The notes: generated by a model from the letters alone, not told the origin. Shown: positions 33,230-41,252, numbered from the stretch's first letter. The stretch: DNA of 64,000 bases from Agromyces protaetiae (GCF_030866785.1 NZ_CP133018.1:2108001-2172000), one strand, 5' to 3'. Made by a program: numbers and translations.

Positions 33230-34825
33230 ATGCCCGACCGTCCGCGCCCGCTGCTGCCGTGGTGGGCCGCGATCCCGGTCGCCGCCGGTGGCGGCGTGGT
33301 CTACGACCTCGGGTTCCCGGAGGCCGGGATCTGGCCGTTCGCGTTCGCTGGCATCGCGCTCGCACTGCTCTCGCTCATCGGCCGCTCGGCCGGCGGCGCG
33401 CTCCTGGTCGGTTTCGTGTTCGGTGCGACCTTCTACCTGTTGCACGTCGACTGGACGAGCCGGTACCTCGGCCCGGTGCCATGGCTCGCGCTGTCGCTGC
33501 TCGAGGCGGCGTTCGTGGCGGTCGGCGCCCTGGCGATCGCCCTCGCGTACCGGTGGGTTCCCCGCGCCTGGCCGAGCACGTGGGTGCGGCTCGCCGCGCT
33601 CCCGGCGATCGTCGCGGGGCTGTGGGTCGCGCGGGAGGTCGCGATCGGCACCGTTCCGTACGGCGGGTTCCCCTGGGCACGCGCCGCACACAGCCAGGCG
33701 CTCAGCCCGTTCGCCGAGGTGGTGTCCTGGATCGGCCAGACCGGGCTCAGCGCCGTGATGGTCTTCATCGTCGCGGCGGCGATCGAATGGGTGAGGCTCC
33801 GCGGCTGGCGGGATCTGCGCACCCTCCTTCCCGCGGTACTGGCGACGGTGATCGCCGTCGCGCTGCCCGCCTGGCCGACGACGGCGTCCGGAGAGCTTCG
33901 CGTCGCGAGCGTGCAGGGCAATGGGCCTGCGGGGTACTTCGACGCGCGCGAGCGCGGCGACATCCTTGCGAGCCAGCTCGAGGCGACGCGGCCCATCCTC
34001 GACGAGCCGGGCATCGACGTGCTCGTCTGGCCCGAAGGCTCGGTCGACATCGACCCCATGCGCGACCGGGCCACGGCTCAGGTGCTCGACGATCTCTCGG
34101 CAGCGATCGACGGACCGGTGATCGTGAACACCGTCACCACGACGGGCGAGGGCGACGACGCGCGGTTCTTCAACACGTCCTTGAACTGGGTCGCGGGGGA
34201 GGGGGCGGTCCAGGAGTACTCCAAGCGGCACCCGGTGCCATTCGGCGAGTACATCCCCGACCGCGACTTCTACATGTTCTTCGCGCCCGACCTGATCTCG
34301 CTCGTGCAGCGCGGCTACTCGGCCGGCACGCAACCGCCCGTGTTCGACGTGGGCCCGACCCTCGCCGGCCTCGCGATCTGCTTCGACGTGATCTACGACG
34401 ACGTCATCTGGGAGGGCGCGCGCGACGGCGCGGAGGTCTACTTCCTGCAGACGAACAACGCCGACTTCCGCGGCACCGATGAGAACCTGCAGCAGCTCGC
34501 GATCGCACGGCTTCGCGCGATCGAGACTGGCCGCTCGGTCGTGAACATCTCCACGGTCGGCACGAGCCAGGTGATGACCGCGGACGGCGAGACGATCGAC
34601 GCGCTCCCGGCTGACGAGCCGGGGGCCATGGTGACGGATGTCCCGCTCCGCACGGGACTCACGCCAGCCGTCGTGCTCGGCTCGTGGATCCCCGGCACCA
34701 TCACGACGCTCGCGCTCGTGACGCTCATCGCGGCGGGTGTGCTCGCGCGGCGTCGCCACGATCCCGTGACGGCACCCGGACATGCAGAACGCCGGTCCGT
34801 GGGGGACGAACCGGCGTCTGAGTAG
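33230..34825 (+). CDS. lnt: Apolipoprotein N-acyltransferase
   Basis: A 531-residue membrane enzyme that adds the third acyl chain to lipoproteins. Five to six hydrophobic segments fill the first approx. 220 residues. The nitrilase-like domain then shows the Glu-Lys-Cys triad in VLVWPEGSVDI, YSKRHPVPFGEY and GLAICFDVIYDD. A final membrane helix (TLALVTLIAAGVLARRR) ends the protein. Several lipoproteins in the window (FKBP, 39194, 41253, CtaC) are possible substrates. The lnt-rbpA neighbourhood is also found in mycobacteria. Confidence 0.93.
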   Translation: MPDRPRPLLPWWAAIPVAAGGGVVYDLGFPEAGIWPFAFAGIALALLSLIGRSAGGALLVGFVFGATFYLLHVDWTSRYLGPVPWLALSLLEAAFVAVGALAIALAYRWVPRAWPSTWVRLAALPAIVAGLWVAREVAIGTVPYGGFPWARAAHSQALSPFAEVVSWIGQTGLSAVMVFIVAAAIEWVRLRGWRDLRTLLPAVLATVIAVALPAWPTTASGELRVASVQGNGPAGYFDARERGDILASQLEATRPILDEPGIDVLVWPEGSVDIDPMRDRATAQVLDDLSAAIDGPVIVNTVTTTGEGDDARFFNTSLNWVAGEGAVQEYSKRHPVPFGEYIPDRDFYMFFAPDLISLVQRGYSAGTQPPVFDVGPTLAGLAICFDVIYDDVIWEGARDGAEVYFLQTNNADFRGTDENLQQLAIARLRAIETGRSVVNISTVGTSQVMTADGETIDALPADEPGAMVTDVPLRTGLTPAVVLGSWIPGTITTLALVTLIAAGVLARRRHDPVTAPGHAERRSVGDEPASE

Positions 34826-34840
34826 AACGGGTGCGGAGGG

Positions 34841-35203
34841 TCAGGCGCTCTTCTGCTGACCGCGACGTGCGCGGAGCCACTGGAGCCGCTCTTCGAGCAG
34901 TTCCTCCAGCTCGGCACGGGTACGGCGCTCGAGCAGCATGTCCCAGTGTGTACGGGCGACCTTCTCACCCGACCGGTCGATCTCGACCGGCCTGGAGTCG
35001 ACGAGCAGCGTGGCGGCATGACCGCAGAACCGGCACTCCCAGCTGTCGGGAAGCTCGGCCTCGGTCGAGAACGTCATCACCGTGTCGCGGCTGCAGTGCT
35101 CACAACGGTAGGTGTATTCCGCACGGTCGGCGAACACCACCCCGTCTTCGCTCTGCAAGCTCTGCGAACCGATACGCATGCCCCGAAGGCTCCGGTCTGC
35201 CAT
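34841..35203 (-). CDS. rbpA: RNA polymerase-binding protein RbpA
   Basis: A 120-residue transcription factor that binds RNA polymerase and the principal sigma factor and stabilises open complexes. It has the N-terminal Arg/Gly-rich tail (MADRSLRGMRIGSQS), the four-Cys core (CEHCSRD and CRFCG) and the C-terminal sigma-interaction helix (HWDMLLERRTRAELEELLEERL). It converges on lnt. A sigma-R-like promoter lies upstream (35234-35260), and in Streptomyces rbpA is known to belong to the sigma-R regulon. GAGGAGA lies five bases before the ATG. Confidence 0.96.
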   Translation of the reverse strand: MADRSLRGMRIGSQSLQSEDGVVFADRAEYTYRCEHCSRDTVMTFSTEAELPDSWECRFCGHAATLLVDSRPVEIDRSGEKVARTHWDMLLERRTRAELEELLEERLQWLRARRGQQKSA

Positions 35204-35233
35204 GGCGTCTCCTCTCGATCGTCTCTAGGTATA

Positions 35234-35260
35234 AACGATCAAGCTGGGCATTCCCTTTCC
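35234..35260 (-). promoter_or_regulatory. Candidate sigma-R (SigH-type) promoter of rbpA
   Basis: On the minus strand GGAAA, a 19-nt spacer and GTT resemble the thiol-stress promoter GGAAT-N18/19-GTT. The adjacent TATACC (part of GTTTATACC) could also act as a housekeeping -10 box. Confidence 0.45.
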
Positions 35261-35286
35261 GGGCCCTGGACTTTTCCGGGGGATTC

Positions 35287-36024
35287 TCAGATTCGCTCAC
35301 GAACCACGGCCACGGCGAGGTCGCATCGATCCGTCACGAGCCCATCGACGCCGAGATCGAGGAGCCGGCGCATCGTGGCCGGATCGTTCACGGTCCACGC
35401 GTGCACCTCGGCGCCAGCCGCGTGCACCGCGCGCACGAGACGGCCGGTGACGACCCGGGTCGGGGCCTGAAGCGCGCGGGCGCCTGCGAGCGCCGCGCGC
35501 ATCGCGCGCCGGCTCGGCGTGAGCGCGGCGAGCAGTACACGCGCGACCCCGTTGCGCCCTGGCGAGGTCGCGACGCCCGGGAGCTCGCGCGCGAGGCGCA
35601 GGCGACGCTGCTCGGAGAAGCTCGCGAGCAGCACCCGGTCGATCGCCCCGGCCCGGCGGATCGCCTCGACCGTCGCGGGCACCGCCTCGTCGACCTTCAC
35701 GTCGATGTTGAACCGCTCGCGGGGAAAGGCGTCGAGCGCGTCCGCGAGCGAGACGAACCCTGCACCACCGAGATCGAGGCCGATCAGATCCGACAGGTCT
35801 GAGCCGGCGATCTCGCCGATCCGACCGTCGGCGGAGACGAACGTCGCATCGTGCGCGAGCACCGCGACGCCGTCACGGGTGAGCCGCACATCGGTCTCGA
35901 GGTAGCCCGCGCCCGCGTCGAGGGCGGCCTGGAACGCCGGCACCGTGTTCTCGGGGACGTTCGTCGCGAGTCCGCGGTGCGCGAGGACGCGGGGGAGGGC
36001 GAGGTCGAAATACCCGGAGCCCAC
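35287..36024 (-). CDS. Glycerophosphodiester phosphodiesterase
   Basis: A 245-residue GDPD TIM-barrel enzyme that splits glycerophosphodiesters to glycerol 3-phosphate and an alcohol. The catalytic block is LAHRGLATNVPENTVPAF (His-Arg and Glu-Asn), then YLETDVRLTRDGVAVLAHDATF (metal Glu/Asp and the second His). It has no signal peptide, so it acts inside the cell. It starts at GTG 36024, 7 bp after the stop of the SPFH protein gene, with which it may share a transcript. Its product could enter the glycerol 3-phosphate pool that glpK also feeds. Confidence 0.9.
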   Translation of the reverse strand: MGSGYFDLALPRVLAHRGLATNVPENTVPAFQAALDAGAGYLETDVRLTRDGVAVLAHDATFVSADGRIGEIAGSDLSDLIGLDLGGAGFVSLADALDAFPRERFNIDVKVDEAVPATVEAIRRAGAIDRVLLASFSEQRRLRLARELPGVATSPGRNGVARVLLAALTPSRRAMRAALAGARALQAPTRVVTGRLVRAVHAAGAEVHAWTVNDPATMRRLLDLGVDGLVTDRCDLAVAVVRERI

Positions 36025-36031
36025 GGCCCGG

Positions 36032-36961
36032 TCAGGCCGTGCCGGCCGGACGCTCCGGTTCGCCGGTCGCAGCCGGCGCGCCCGGCGTGAAAGCCTTGCC
36101 GATGCCCTTCAGTGCCTCGGTCAACTCGCTCGGCACGATCCAGAGCTTGTTCGCCGAGCCCTGCGCGAGCTCCGGCAGCGTCTGCAGGTACTGGTAGGCG
36201 AGCAGCTTCGGGTCCGCGTCGCCCTCATGGATGGCACGGAACACGGTCTGGATCGCCTCGGCCTCACCCTGGGCACGCAGCACCGCCGCCTTCGCATCGC
36301 CCTCGGCACTGAGGATCGCCGCCTGCCGCGACCCCTCGGCCTCGAGGATCGCCGATTGCTTGGTGCCCTCGGCGGTGAGGATCGCCGCGCGACGGTCGCG
36401 CTCGGCGCGCATCTGCTTCTCCATCGAGTCCTGGATCGAGATGGGCGGGTCGATCGCCTTGAGCTCGACCCGGCCGACCCGGATACCCCACTTGCCGGTG
36501 GCCTCGTCGAGGACGATGCGCAGCTGGCCGTTGATGTTGTCACGGCTCGTGAGGGCCTCTTCGAGGTTCAGGCCACCCACCACGTTTCGAAGCGTCGTCG
36601 TCGTGAGCTGCTCGACCGCGCCGAGGTAGTTCGCGATCTCGTACGTCGCGGCCCGGGCGTCGGTGACCTGGAAGTAGACGACGGTGTCGATGGAGACCAC
36701 GAGGTTGTCCTCGGTGATCACGGGCTGCGGCGGGAACGACACCACCTGTTCGCGCATGTCCACGAGCGGTCGCAGCCGGTCGATGAACGGGACCAGCACG
36801 TTCAGGCCCGGCGAGAGCGTCTTGTGGTAGCGCCCGAGCCGCTCGACCACGCCCGAGTAGGCCTGCGGGATGATCCGGATCGCCTTCGCGAGCGTGACGA
36901 TCACGAAGATCAGGATCGCCAGCAACACGACCCAGAGGATGATGGTGGGGACGTCGATCAC
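36032..36961 (-). CDS. SPFH/Band 7 (stomatin-like) membrane protein
   Basis: A 309-residue protein with one N-terminal membrane segment (IILWVVLLAILIFVIVTLA) and a PHB/SPFH domain (IIPQAYSGVVERLGRYHKTLSPGLNVLVPFID; VDMREQVVSFPPQPVITEDN). A long charged helix, rich in Glu-Ala-Glu repeats such as AEGTKQSAILEAEG, follows and should drive oligomerisation. It forms membrane scaffolds with NfeD, whose gene precedes it: the NfeD stop and this GTG overlap by one base (TAGTG). The pair is usually involved in membrane quality control. Confidence 0.93.
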   Translation of the reverse strand: MIDVPTIILWVVLLAILIFVIVTLAKAIRIIPQAYSGVVERLGRYHKTLSPGLNVLVPFIDRLRPLVDMREQVVSFPPQPVITEDNLVVSIDTVVYFQVTDARAATYEIANYLGAVEQLTTTTLRNVVGGLNLEEALTSRDNINGQLRIVLDEATGKWGIRVGRVELKAIDPPISIQDSMEKQMRAERDRRAAILTAEGTKQSAILEAEGSRQAAILSAEGDAKAAVLRAQGEAEAIQTVFRAIHEGDADPKLLAYQYLQTLPELAQGSANKLWIVPSELTEALKGIGKAFTPGAPAATGEPERPAGTA

Positions 36962-37431
36962 TACTGAGCGCTCCTCTCAACCGGCACGACGACCGCCGTC
37001 GCACCGTCGATGCCCGTGACGAGGATCTTCTCGCCCACCGGGACATCCGTCTGGTCGGTGATGGGGGACAGTCGCGCCGTCCAGATGTCACCGTTCTGCA
37101 GGCGAACCTGGCCGCCGACGCTCGTGATCGTGCGCAGCACCTGACCGTCGGCGCCGATCAGCGCGTCGATGTTGCTGAGGGCCGTGTCGCCCCCGCGCCT
37201 GAGTCTTCGCAACAGCGCCGGCCGGAGCGCGAGGATCAGCGCGACCGCGACCACCGCGGCGATGCCGAACTGCACGTACCAGGGAATCCCGAACAGGCCG
37301 GACACCAGCCCGGCGACACTGCCGAGGGCGAGCATGAGGAAGGTCATCTCGAGGGTGAAGATCTCGATCGTCGCGAAGACGAGGATCAGCACCAGCCAGG
37401 CGATCCAGGCGTACTGAGTGAGCACATCCAC
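36961..37431 (-). CDS. NfeD-like membrane protein
   Basis: A 156-residue short NfeD: two membrane stretches (AWLVLILVFATIEIFTLEMTFLMLALGSVAGLV and FGIAAVVAVALILAL) followed by a C-terminal OB-fold domain (LIGADGQVLRTI ... GDIWTARLSPITD ... VTGIDGATAVVVP). GTG at 37431 is preferred because AAGGAG lies seven bases upstream; a six-codon-longer start has no such signal. It is co-translated with the SPFH gene. Confidence 0.92.
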   Translation of the reverse strand: MDVLTQYAWIAWLVLILVFATIEIFTLEMTFLMLALGSVAGLVSGLFGIPWYVQFGIAAVVAVALILALRPALLRRLRRGGDTALSNIDALIGADGQVLRTITSVGGQVRLQNGDIWTARLSPITDQTDVPVGEKILVTGIDGATAVVVPVERSAQ

Positions 37432-37517
37432 AATCCGACTCCTTCGCACCGCTCACCTCGAACCTATCAGGGCGTCCGCAGCCGGGGGAGGGCGGGGAGT
37501 CCGACCGGGGCGATTGA

Positions 37518-37523
37518 TAGGGT
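37518..37523 (+). promoter_or_regulatory. -10 box of SDR gene
   Basis: TAGGGT lies 55 nt before the GTG at 37579, and GAGGAG is present about 11 nt before that start. Confidence 0.35.
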
Positions 37524-37578
37524 CGGGTGCGAACCGCCGCTGCCGCGGCCGCAATCGATGTGAACGAGGAGCTTCCAC

Positions 37579-38352
37579 GTGCCCAACCCCCTCGCCCCTG
37601 GCTCGCTCGAGGGTCGAGTCGCCCTTGTGACCGGCTCGTCCCGGGGCATCGGCGCCGACACCGCCCGCTACCTCGCCGAGGCGGGTGCCGCGGTCGTCAT
37701 CAACTACCGGAGCAAGGCGCCACGCGCCGAGAAGATCGTCGCCGAGATCACCGCCGGCGGTGGCCGCGCGATCGCGGTCGGCGCCGATCTCACCGATCCC
37801 GAGTCGGTCGCGACGATGTTCGAGCGCGCGGAGACCGAGCTCGGAAAGATCGACCTGCTCGTCCTCAACGCGTCGGGCGGCATGGAGACCGGCCTCGGCG
37901 AGGACTATGCGATGCGCCTGAACCGCGATGCGCAGGTCAACGTCGTCGAGGGTGCCCTGCCGCACCTGGCCGACGGAGCGCGCATCGTGTTCGTGACGAG
38001 CCACCAGGCGCACTTCATCCGCACGACGCCGACCATGCCCGAGTACGAGCCGGTGGCGCTGTCCAAGCGGGCCGGCGAAGACGCGCTCCGCGAGAAGCTC
38101 CCCGAGCTGAACGACGCGGGGCTCTCGTTCGTCGTCGTCTCCGGCGACATGATCGAGGGAACCATCACGGCGACGCTGCTCGAGCGGGCGAACCCGGGCG
38201 CCATCGAGGCCCGCAAGCAGGACGCGGGCCGCCTGTACAACGTGTCGGAGTTCGCCGCGGAGGTCGCATCGGCCGCGGTCGATCCGGTGCCGGCCGACCA
38301 CACGCGCTACGTCGGCGACGTGACGGGCTTCCGGCCGGTCTCGCTCGACTGA
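37579..38352 (+). CDS. Short-chain dehydrogenase/reductase family protein, catalytic Tyr apparently replaced
   Basis: A 257-residue Rossmann-fold protein. The cofactor motif VTGSSRGIGADTARYLAEAG and VGADLTDPES suggest NADP binding. The SDR catalytic region reads FVTSHQAHF and then YEPVALSKRAGEDAL. The Lys of YxxxK is present, but the position four residues before it is Val, and the nearest Tyr is seven residues before Lys. The NAG motif is NAS. It may use another residue, act as a binding protein, or need realignment of this loop. It converges on the HdeD gene with a strong hairpin between them. Confidence 0.85.
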   Translation: MPNPLAPGSLEGRVALVTGSSRGIGADTARYLAEAGAAVVINYRSKAPRAEKIVAEITAGGGRAIAVGADLTDPESVATMFERAETELGKIDLLVLNASGGMETGLGEDYAMRLNRDAQVNVVEGALPHLADGARIVFVTSHQAHFIRTTPTMPEYEPVALSKRAGEDALREKLPELNDAGLSFVVVSGDMIEGTITATLLERANPGAIEARKQDAGRLYNVSEFAAEVASAAVDPVPADHTRYVGDVTGFRPVSLD

Positions 38353-38370
38353 GCGGGGGAGTCGCTCTGA

Positions 38371-38416
38371 CGACACGAGGCCGGCCGGGGCATCCGCCCC
38401 GGCCGGCCTCGTGTCG
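38371..38416. terminator. Bidirectional hairpin terminator
   Basis: A perfect 21-bp inverted repeat (arms 38371-38391 and 38396-38416, starting CGACACGAGGCC) with the loop ATCC. It lies between the convergent SDR and HdeD genes. Confidence 0.85.
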
Positions 38417-38425
38417 TCCCGACGA

Positions 38426-39031
38426 CTACGCGCGTGCGGCGTGACGTCCGAAGGTGAATGCGCGGATGATCTGCAGGATGCCGAGCACGATCAGCGCGAT
38501 GCCCGCGACCCAGAACAGCACGACCGCGCCCCAGAGCGGCGAGAAGAGCAGCACCACGCCGGCGATCACACTGATGATGCCGAAGAAGATCGCCCAACCG
38601 CGTGACCCGGCGTCGCCGGACTGCACCAGGGCGACGACGCCCTCCACGATCCAGAGGATTCCGACGAACACGCCGAGGAAGATACCCAGGATGATCGCGG
38701 ACTCGCTCGGGTTCGCCAGCGTGACGACGCCTCCCACGATGAACAGCAGGCCGAGGACGATGTCGAGCGCCCGGGTTCCGCCCGAGATCCCCTTCGAGAA
38801 GATGCCGAGACCGAGGTAGGCGATGCCTGCGACGATGAAGTAGATGCCGAGCAGGAAGGCCAGGGCGATCGCCGAGTCCTTCGGCCAGAAGGTGATGAGG
38901 ATGCCGACGATCAGCGACACGGCACCTGAGATGCCGAGTGTCGCGCGCACGGTGTTGATCGCGGACTTCGGCAGGCCCTCCGCATCGAGCGAGAACGAGG
39001 CGAAGACCGATCCGGACTGCGGTGTGGACAT
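38426..39031 (-). CDS. HdeD/DUF308 family membrane protein
   Basis: A 201-residue integral membrane protein with six hydrophobic segments in the HdeD pattern (SLIVGILITFWPKDSAIALAF; DIVLGLLFIVGGVVTLANPSESAIILG; GIALIVLGILQIIRAF). In E. coli HdeD relates to acid resistance, but in actinobacteria the role is not established. The basic C terminus (FGRHAARA) should face the cytoplasm. The gene stands alone. Confidence 0.88.
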   Translation of the reverse strand: MSTPQSGSVFASFSLDAEGLPKSAINTVRATLGISGAVSLIVGILITFWPKDSAIALAFLLGIYFIVAGIAYLGLGIFSKGISGGTRALDIVLGLLFIVGGVVTLANPSESAIILGIFLGVFVGILWIVEGVVALVQSGDAGSRGWAIFFGIISVIAGVVLLFSPLWGAVVLFWVAGIALIVLGILQIIRAFTFGRHAARA

Positions 39032-39180
39032 GAGCGTGGGTTTCCCTTCGGGAGACGAGGTCCGTCTGGGTCAGGGTAGGGCCGCGCCGAGTCTGGATGT
39101 CGAATGTGAACCCGCGAGTCGCGACACGCGTCATGCGTCGATGAGGTAACGCGATCTGGTGCCGCCTGCCATCCGGCCCC

Positions 39181-39186
39181 TACGAT
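39181..39186 (+). promoter_or_regulatory. -10 box of lipoprotein gene
   Basis: TACGAT is followed by 7 nt and the ATG at 39194. It overlaps the alternative ATG at 39185, which makes the downstream start more likely. Confidence 0.5.
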
Positions 39187-39193
39187 GACCGCC

Positions 39194-39736
39194 ATGCGAA
39201 GCGCAAGGGTGAAGGGGCTTGTCTGTGCCGGGGCGCTCGTCGTGATCGCGGCGACGACGGCGTGCACCGGGCCGAACGCGACGTCTCCGACCGAGGGAGC
39301 TCCGGCCACTGGCGCTCCGACGGCGGACGCTTGGGACCCCGGCGACATTCCCGACCCTTCGGACCTCGTCCGGCTCCCGCCCGCGCAACGCGGCGATTGT
39401 CCGGTCGATCCCGCGGAGCCAGGTCTCGTGACCCTCGTCGTCACCTCCGACGACGACACGACCCCGATCGAGATCACCTTCCCGGTCTTCCGTGGCGACG
39501 GCACTCAGCAGGTGCGCCGGATGACCCAGCCGGGCCCGGTCGTCACGGTCGTGCAGGCCGACTGCACGGACGGCGTGACCGACGGCCCATGGGGATTCGT
39601 CGCGGAGGCCGCATCGGGGTCGCTCGCGTGCGCACTCTTCTTCGGCGGCAAGCTCGTCGCGAGCGACAGCGCGTCCGCAGAAGGTGGATCGGAGAGCGGC
39701 GTGCGGGCGGACTGCACGGGGCATCCCGGTATGTAA
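39194..39736 (+). CDS. Putative lipoprotein of unknown function
   Basis: A 180-residue exported protein. A signal peptide (MRSARVKGLVCAGALVVIAATTAC) has a lipobox-like ATTAC end, so it is predicted to be lipid-anchored. A Thr/Ala/Pro-rich linker and a beta-rich domain with three further Cys (GDCPVDP, QADCTDG, LACALFF) follow, with a final Cys in RADCTGHP. Four Cys in the mature domain suggest two disulfides. No family is recognised. It is the last gene before a gene-free stretch. Confidence 0.72.
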   Translation: MRSARVKGLVCAGALVVIAATTACTGPNATSPTEGAPATGAPTADAWDPGDIPDPSDLVRLPPAQRGDCPVDPAEPGLVTLVVTSDDDTTPIEITFPVFRGDGTQQVRRMTQPGPVVTVVQADCTDGVTDGPWGFVAEAASGSLACALFFGGKLVASDSASAEGGSESGVRADCTGHPGM

Positions 39737-39942
39737 ACAACGGTGTGAATCGTCCGTTTAGCGACCTGTGTCGATTCGCTGCCGCGGCGCTCGGGCGAAG
39801 CGCCCATCGACGTATGCTCGCCGCCCTGCAACCACCTCAGCAGCTGAAGCTCTCGCCACGCAGTGGTGAAGTGGAGGCGATGGCGCGTGTGCAGCATCGG
39901 CTGCCGTGCAGCGCCACGATCGGACGCACACCCGCACCTCCG

Positions 39943-39956
39943 ATAATGCACATTAT
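39943..39956. promoter_or_regulatory. Small palindrome ATAATG-CA-CATTAT
   Basis: Arms ATAATG and CATTAT separated by two bases, extended outward by CCGA/TCGG. It is AT-rich in a GC-rich genome and could be a protein-binding site. No adjacent start codon supports a specific role. Confidence 0.3.
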
Positions 39957-40248
39957 GTCGGCTTGTTGCTTCGGAAGTCCCCGATTTGCAGAGGATCTGC
40001 AGAGATGGCCATCCGCGAGCACCCACCGGGTGAAGTTCGGTTCCAGGGCGCGGACCAGCCCGTCTTCGCGCTTCTGGCGAGCGGTCGGGCGGCTCAGAAC
40101 CCCTAGACGGCTCAGAATCTCCAGACAACCCAGCGGCCACACACGAAGTTGGTCGCGGATAGCCGCATCAATGCTGCGGTCAGCGCGTATCACTCACCGC
40201 GTGTGACCCACTGCGGCTGGCACGCGCACGCCCGAGCGTTCGGGGTGC

Positions 40249-40291
40249 GCCGAGGCTCCTTCACACTTGCCCCCTGCAAAGGAGCCTCGGC
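40249..40291. terminator. Long hairpin downstream of GntR gene 1
   Basis: 13-bp perfect arms (GCCGAGGCTCCTT and its complement) with a 17-nt loop. The pairing extends imperfectly by about ten more bases on both sides (CGTTCG...CGAACG). It could terminate the leftward GntR transcript, although it lies about 140 nt behind the stop. Confidence 0.45.
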
Positions 40292-40426
40292 TTCGCCCCG
40301 CGAACGAGACGAGGTGTTGATCCCGCGGGGTCCTGAAGGAAGCCCCGCAGGAATATATTACCACACCGTTCTCGTGAGCTGCAACCAACCTCGACGCCCG
40401 CCGCACGGGTGAGCGACCCGGCTCGC

Positions 40427-41077
40427 TCATGCACCGAGTCGAACCCCGCCATGCACCCAGGAGGCGAGCGATCGCCGGGCATGCTCCGCCCCCTCCCCCG
40501 CGAGCGCGCGAACCACCCCGGCATGGAGCGCGCCGTGCGCTTCTGGCGTGTGGGTCAAGCTCGGCTCGGCGAGCCGAAGACGATAGGAGGCCGCCGTCGC
40601 GCCGAGGCGGATGCTGTAGCTCGCACTTGCCTCGCGCAGCGCCTGGAAGAACGCGAAATGCTCGGCGAAGGCATCTTTCCCCGCCTGTACGAGGCGACGG
40701 AAGGCTTCGCGAATCGCATGGAGGAACTCGAGCAGTCCGTCTGGAAGCGCCGTGTGCAACGCCGAGATCAGCGCATGGTGCAGCGACGCCCAGTCCCGGG
40801 CTTCGCGATCGGCCGCCTCCGGCGTGAACGAGCGCAGTCGGGTGTACCGCGCAGGCGCGACGTCGAGGAGGCCGAGGCCGTCGAGCCGCTGAATCGCCTC
40901 GCGCACCGGCGTGCGCGAGACGCCGAGCTCGACCGCCCACTCACGATCGTGCACGGCCGCGCCGGCGACCAGGCTACCGTCCACGATCGACTCCAACATG
41001 GCACGGAACACTTGATCGGCCACGCTCGACGGCGTCTGACCAGGCTCGAATCGGCCGGCGAAGTTGTTGACGATCAC
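40427..41077 (-). CDS. GntR-family regulator 1 of the three-paralogue cluster
   Basis: A 216-residue transcription regulator. The N-terminal winged helix is intact: VADQVFRAMLESIVDGSLVAG, then GVSRTPVREAIQRLDGLGLLDV with the DNA-contacting SRTPVREA helix. The C-terminal effector domain is all-helical but lacks the clear metal-binding His of standard FCD domains; it contains SIRLGATAASYRLRLAEPS, which is shared with the third paralogue. GTG at 41077 is chosen because AGGGAG lies six bases upstream. An operator-like motif sits at its promoter (41121-41133). It is divergent from the lipoprotein at 41253. Confidence 0.85.
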   Translation of the reverse strand: MIVNNFAGRFEPGQTPSSVADQVFRAMLESIVDGSLVAGAAVHDREWAVELGVSRTPVREAIQRLDGLGLLDVAPARYTRLRSFTPEAADREARDWASLHHALISALHTALPDGLLEFLHAIREAFRRLVQAGKDAFAEHFAFFQALREASASYSIRLGATAASYRLRLAEPSLTHTPEAHGALHAGVVRALAGEGAEHARRSLASWVHGGVRLGA

Positions 41078-41120
41078 GCCACTCTCCCTGAACACTCAGC
41101 GAACACCAACCCCGTTTCGA

Positions 41121-41133
41121 GTATTGCAGTATA
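41121..41133 (-). promoter_or_regulatory. Operator-like motif overlapping -10 box, copy 2
   Basis: GTATTGCAGTATA on the plus strand. Its complement supplies TATACT, a -10 box about 50 nt before the start of GntR gene 1. It shares 13 bases with the copy at 12731. Confidence 0.5.
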
Positions 41134-41233
41134 TTCGCTTGAAGGCACGCTTTCACCCCTCGATTCGTCGTTCACGCGGCATCCTCGGCGGCGGCGATCA
41201 TCGGTCACGCGATCGATTCGCGATGTATGCGTC

Positions 41234-41246
41234 ATTGCAGTATACT
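41234..41246 (+). promoter_or_regulatory. Operator-like motif overlapping -10 box, copy 3
   Basis: ATTGCAGTATACT. The last six bases are a -10 box, 6 nt before the ATG of the lipoprotein at 41253. Because AGTATACT is self-complementary, the same site also offers a -10 box towards GntR gene 1. Confidence 0.5.
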
Positions 41247-41252
41247 GTCATC

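Larger units (their letters stand above)
39737..40426. other. Gene-free 690-bp stretch with hairpins and a possible GntR relic
   Basis: No convincing gene is present. The stretch reads less GC-rich than its surroundings. On the minus strand around 40040-40170 one frame gives ALEPNFTRWVLADGH after LEILSRLGVLSR, which resembles the wing of the neighbouring GntR proteins (AEPNRFTRVAVISPE); it may be the remains of a fourth copy. A 6+6-bp palindrome (39943-39956) and a long hairpin (40249-40291) are also present. Confidence 0.45.
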
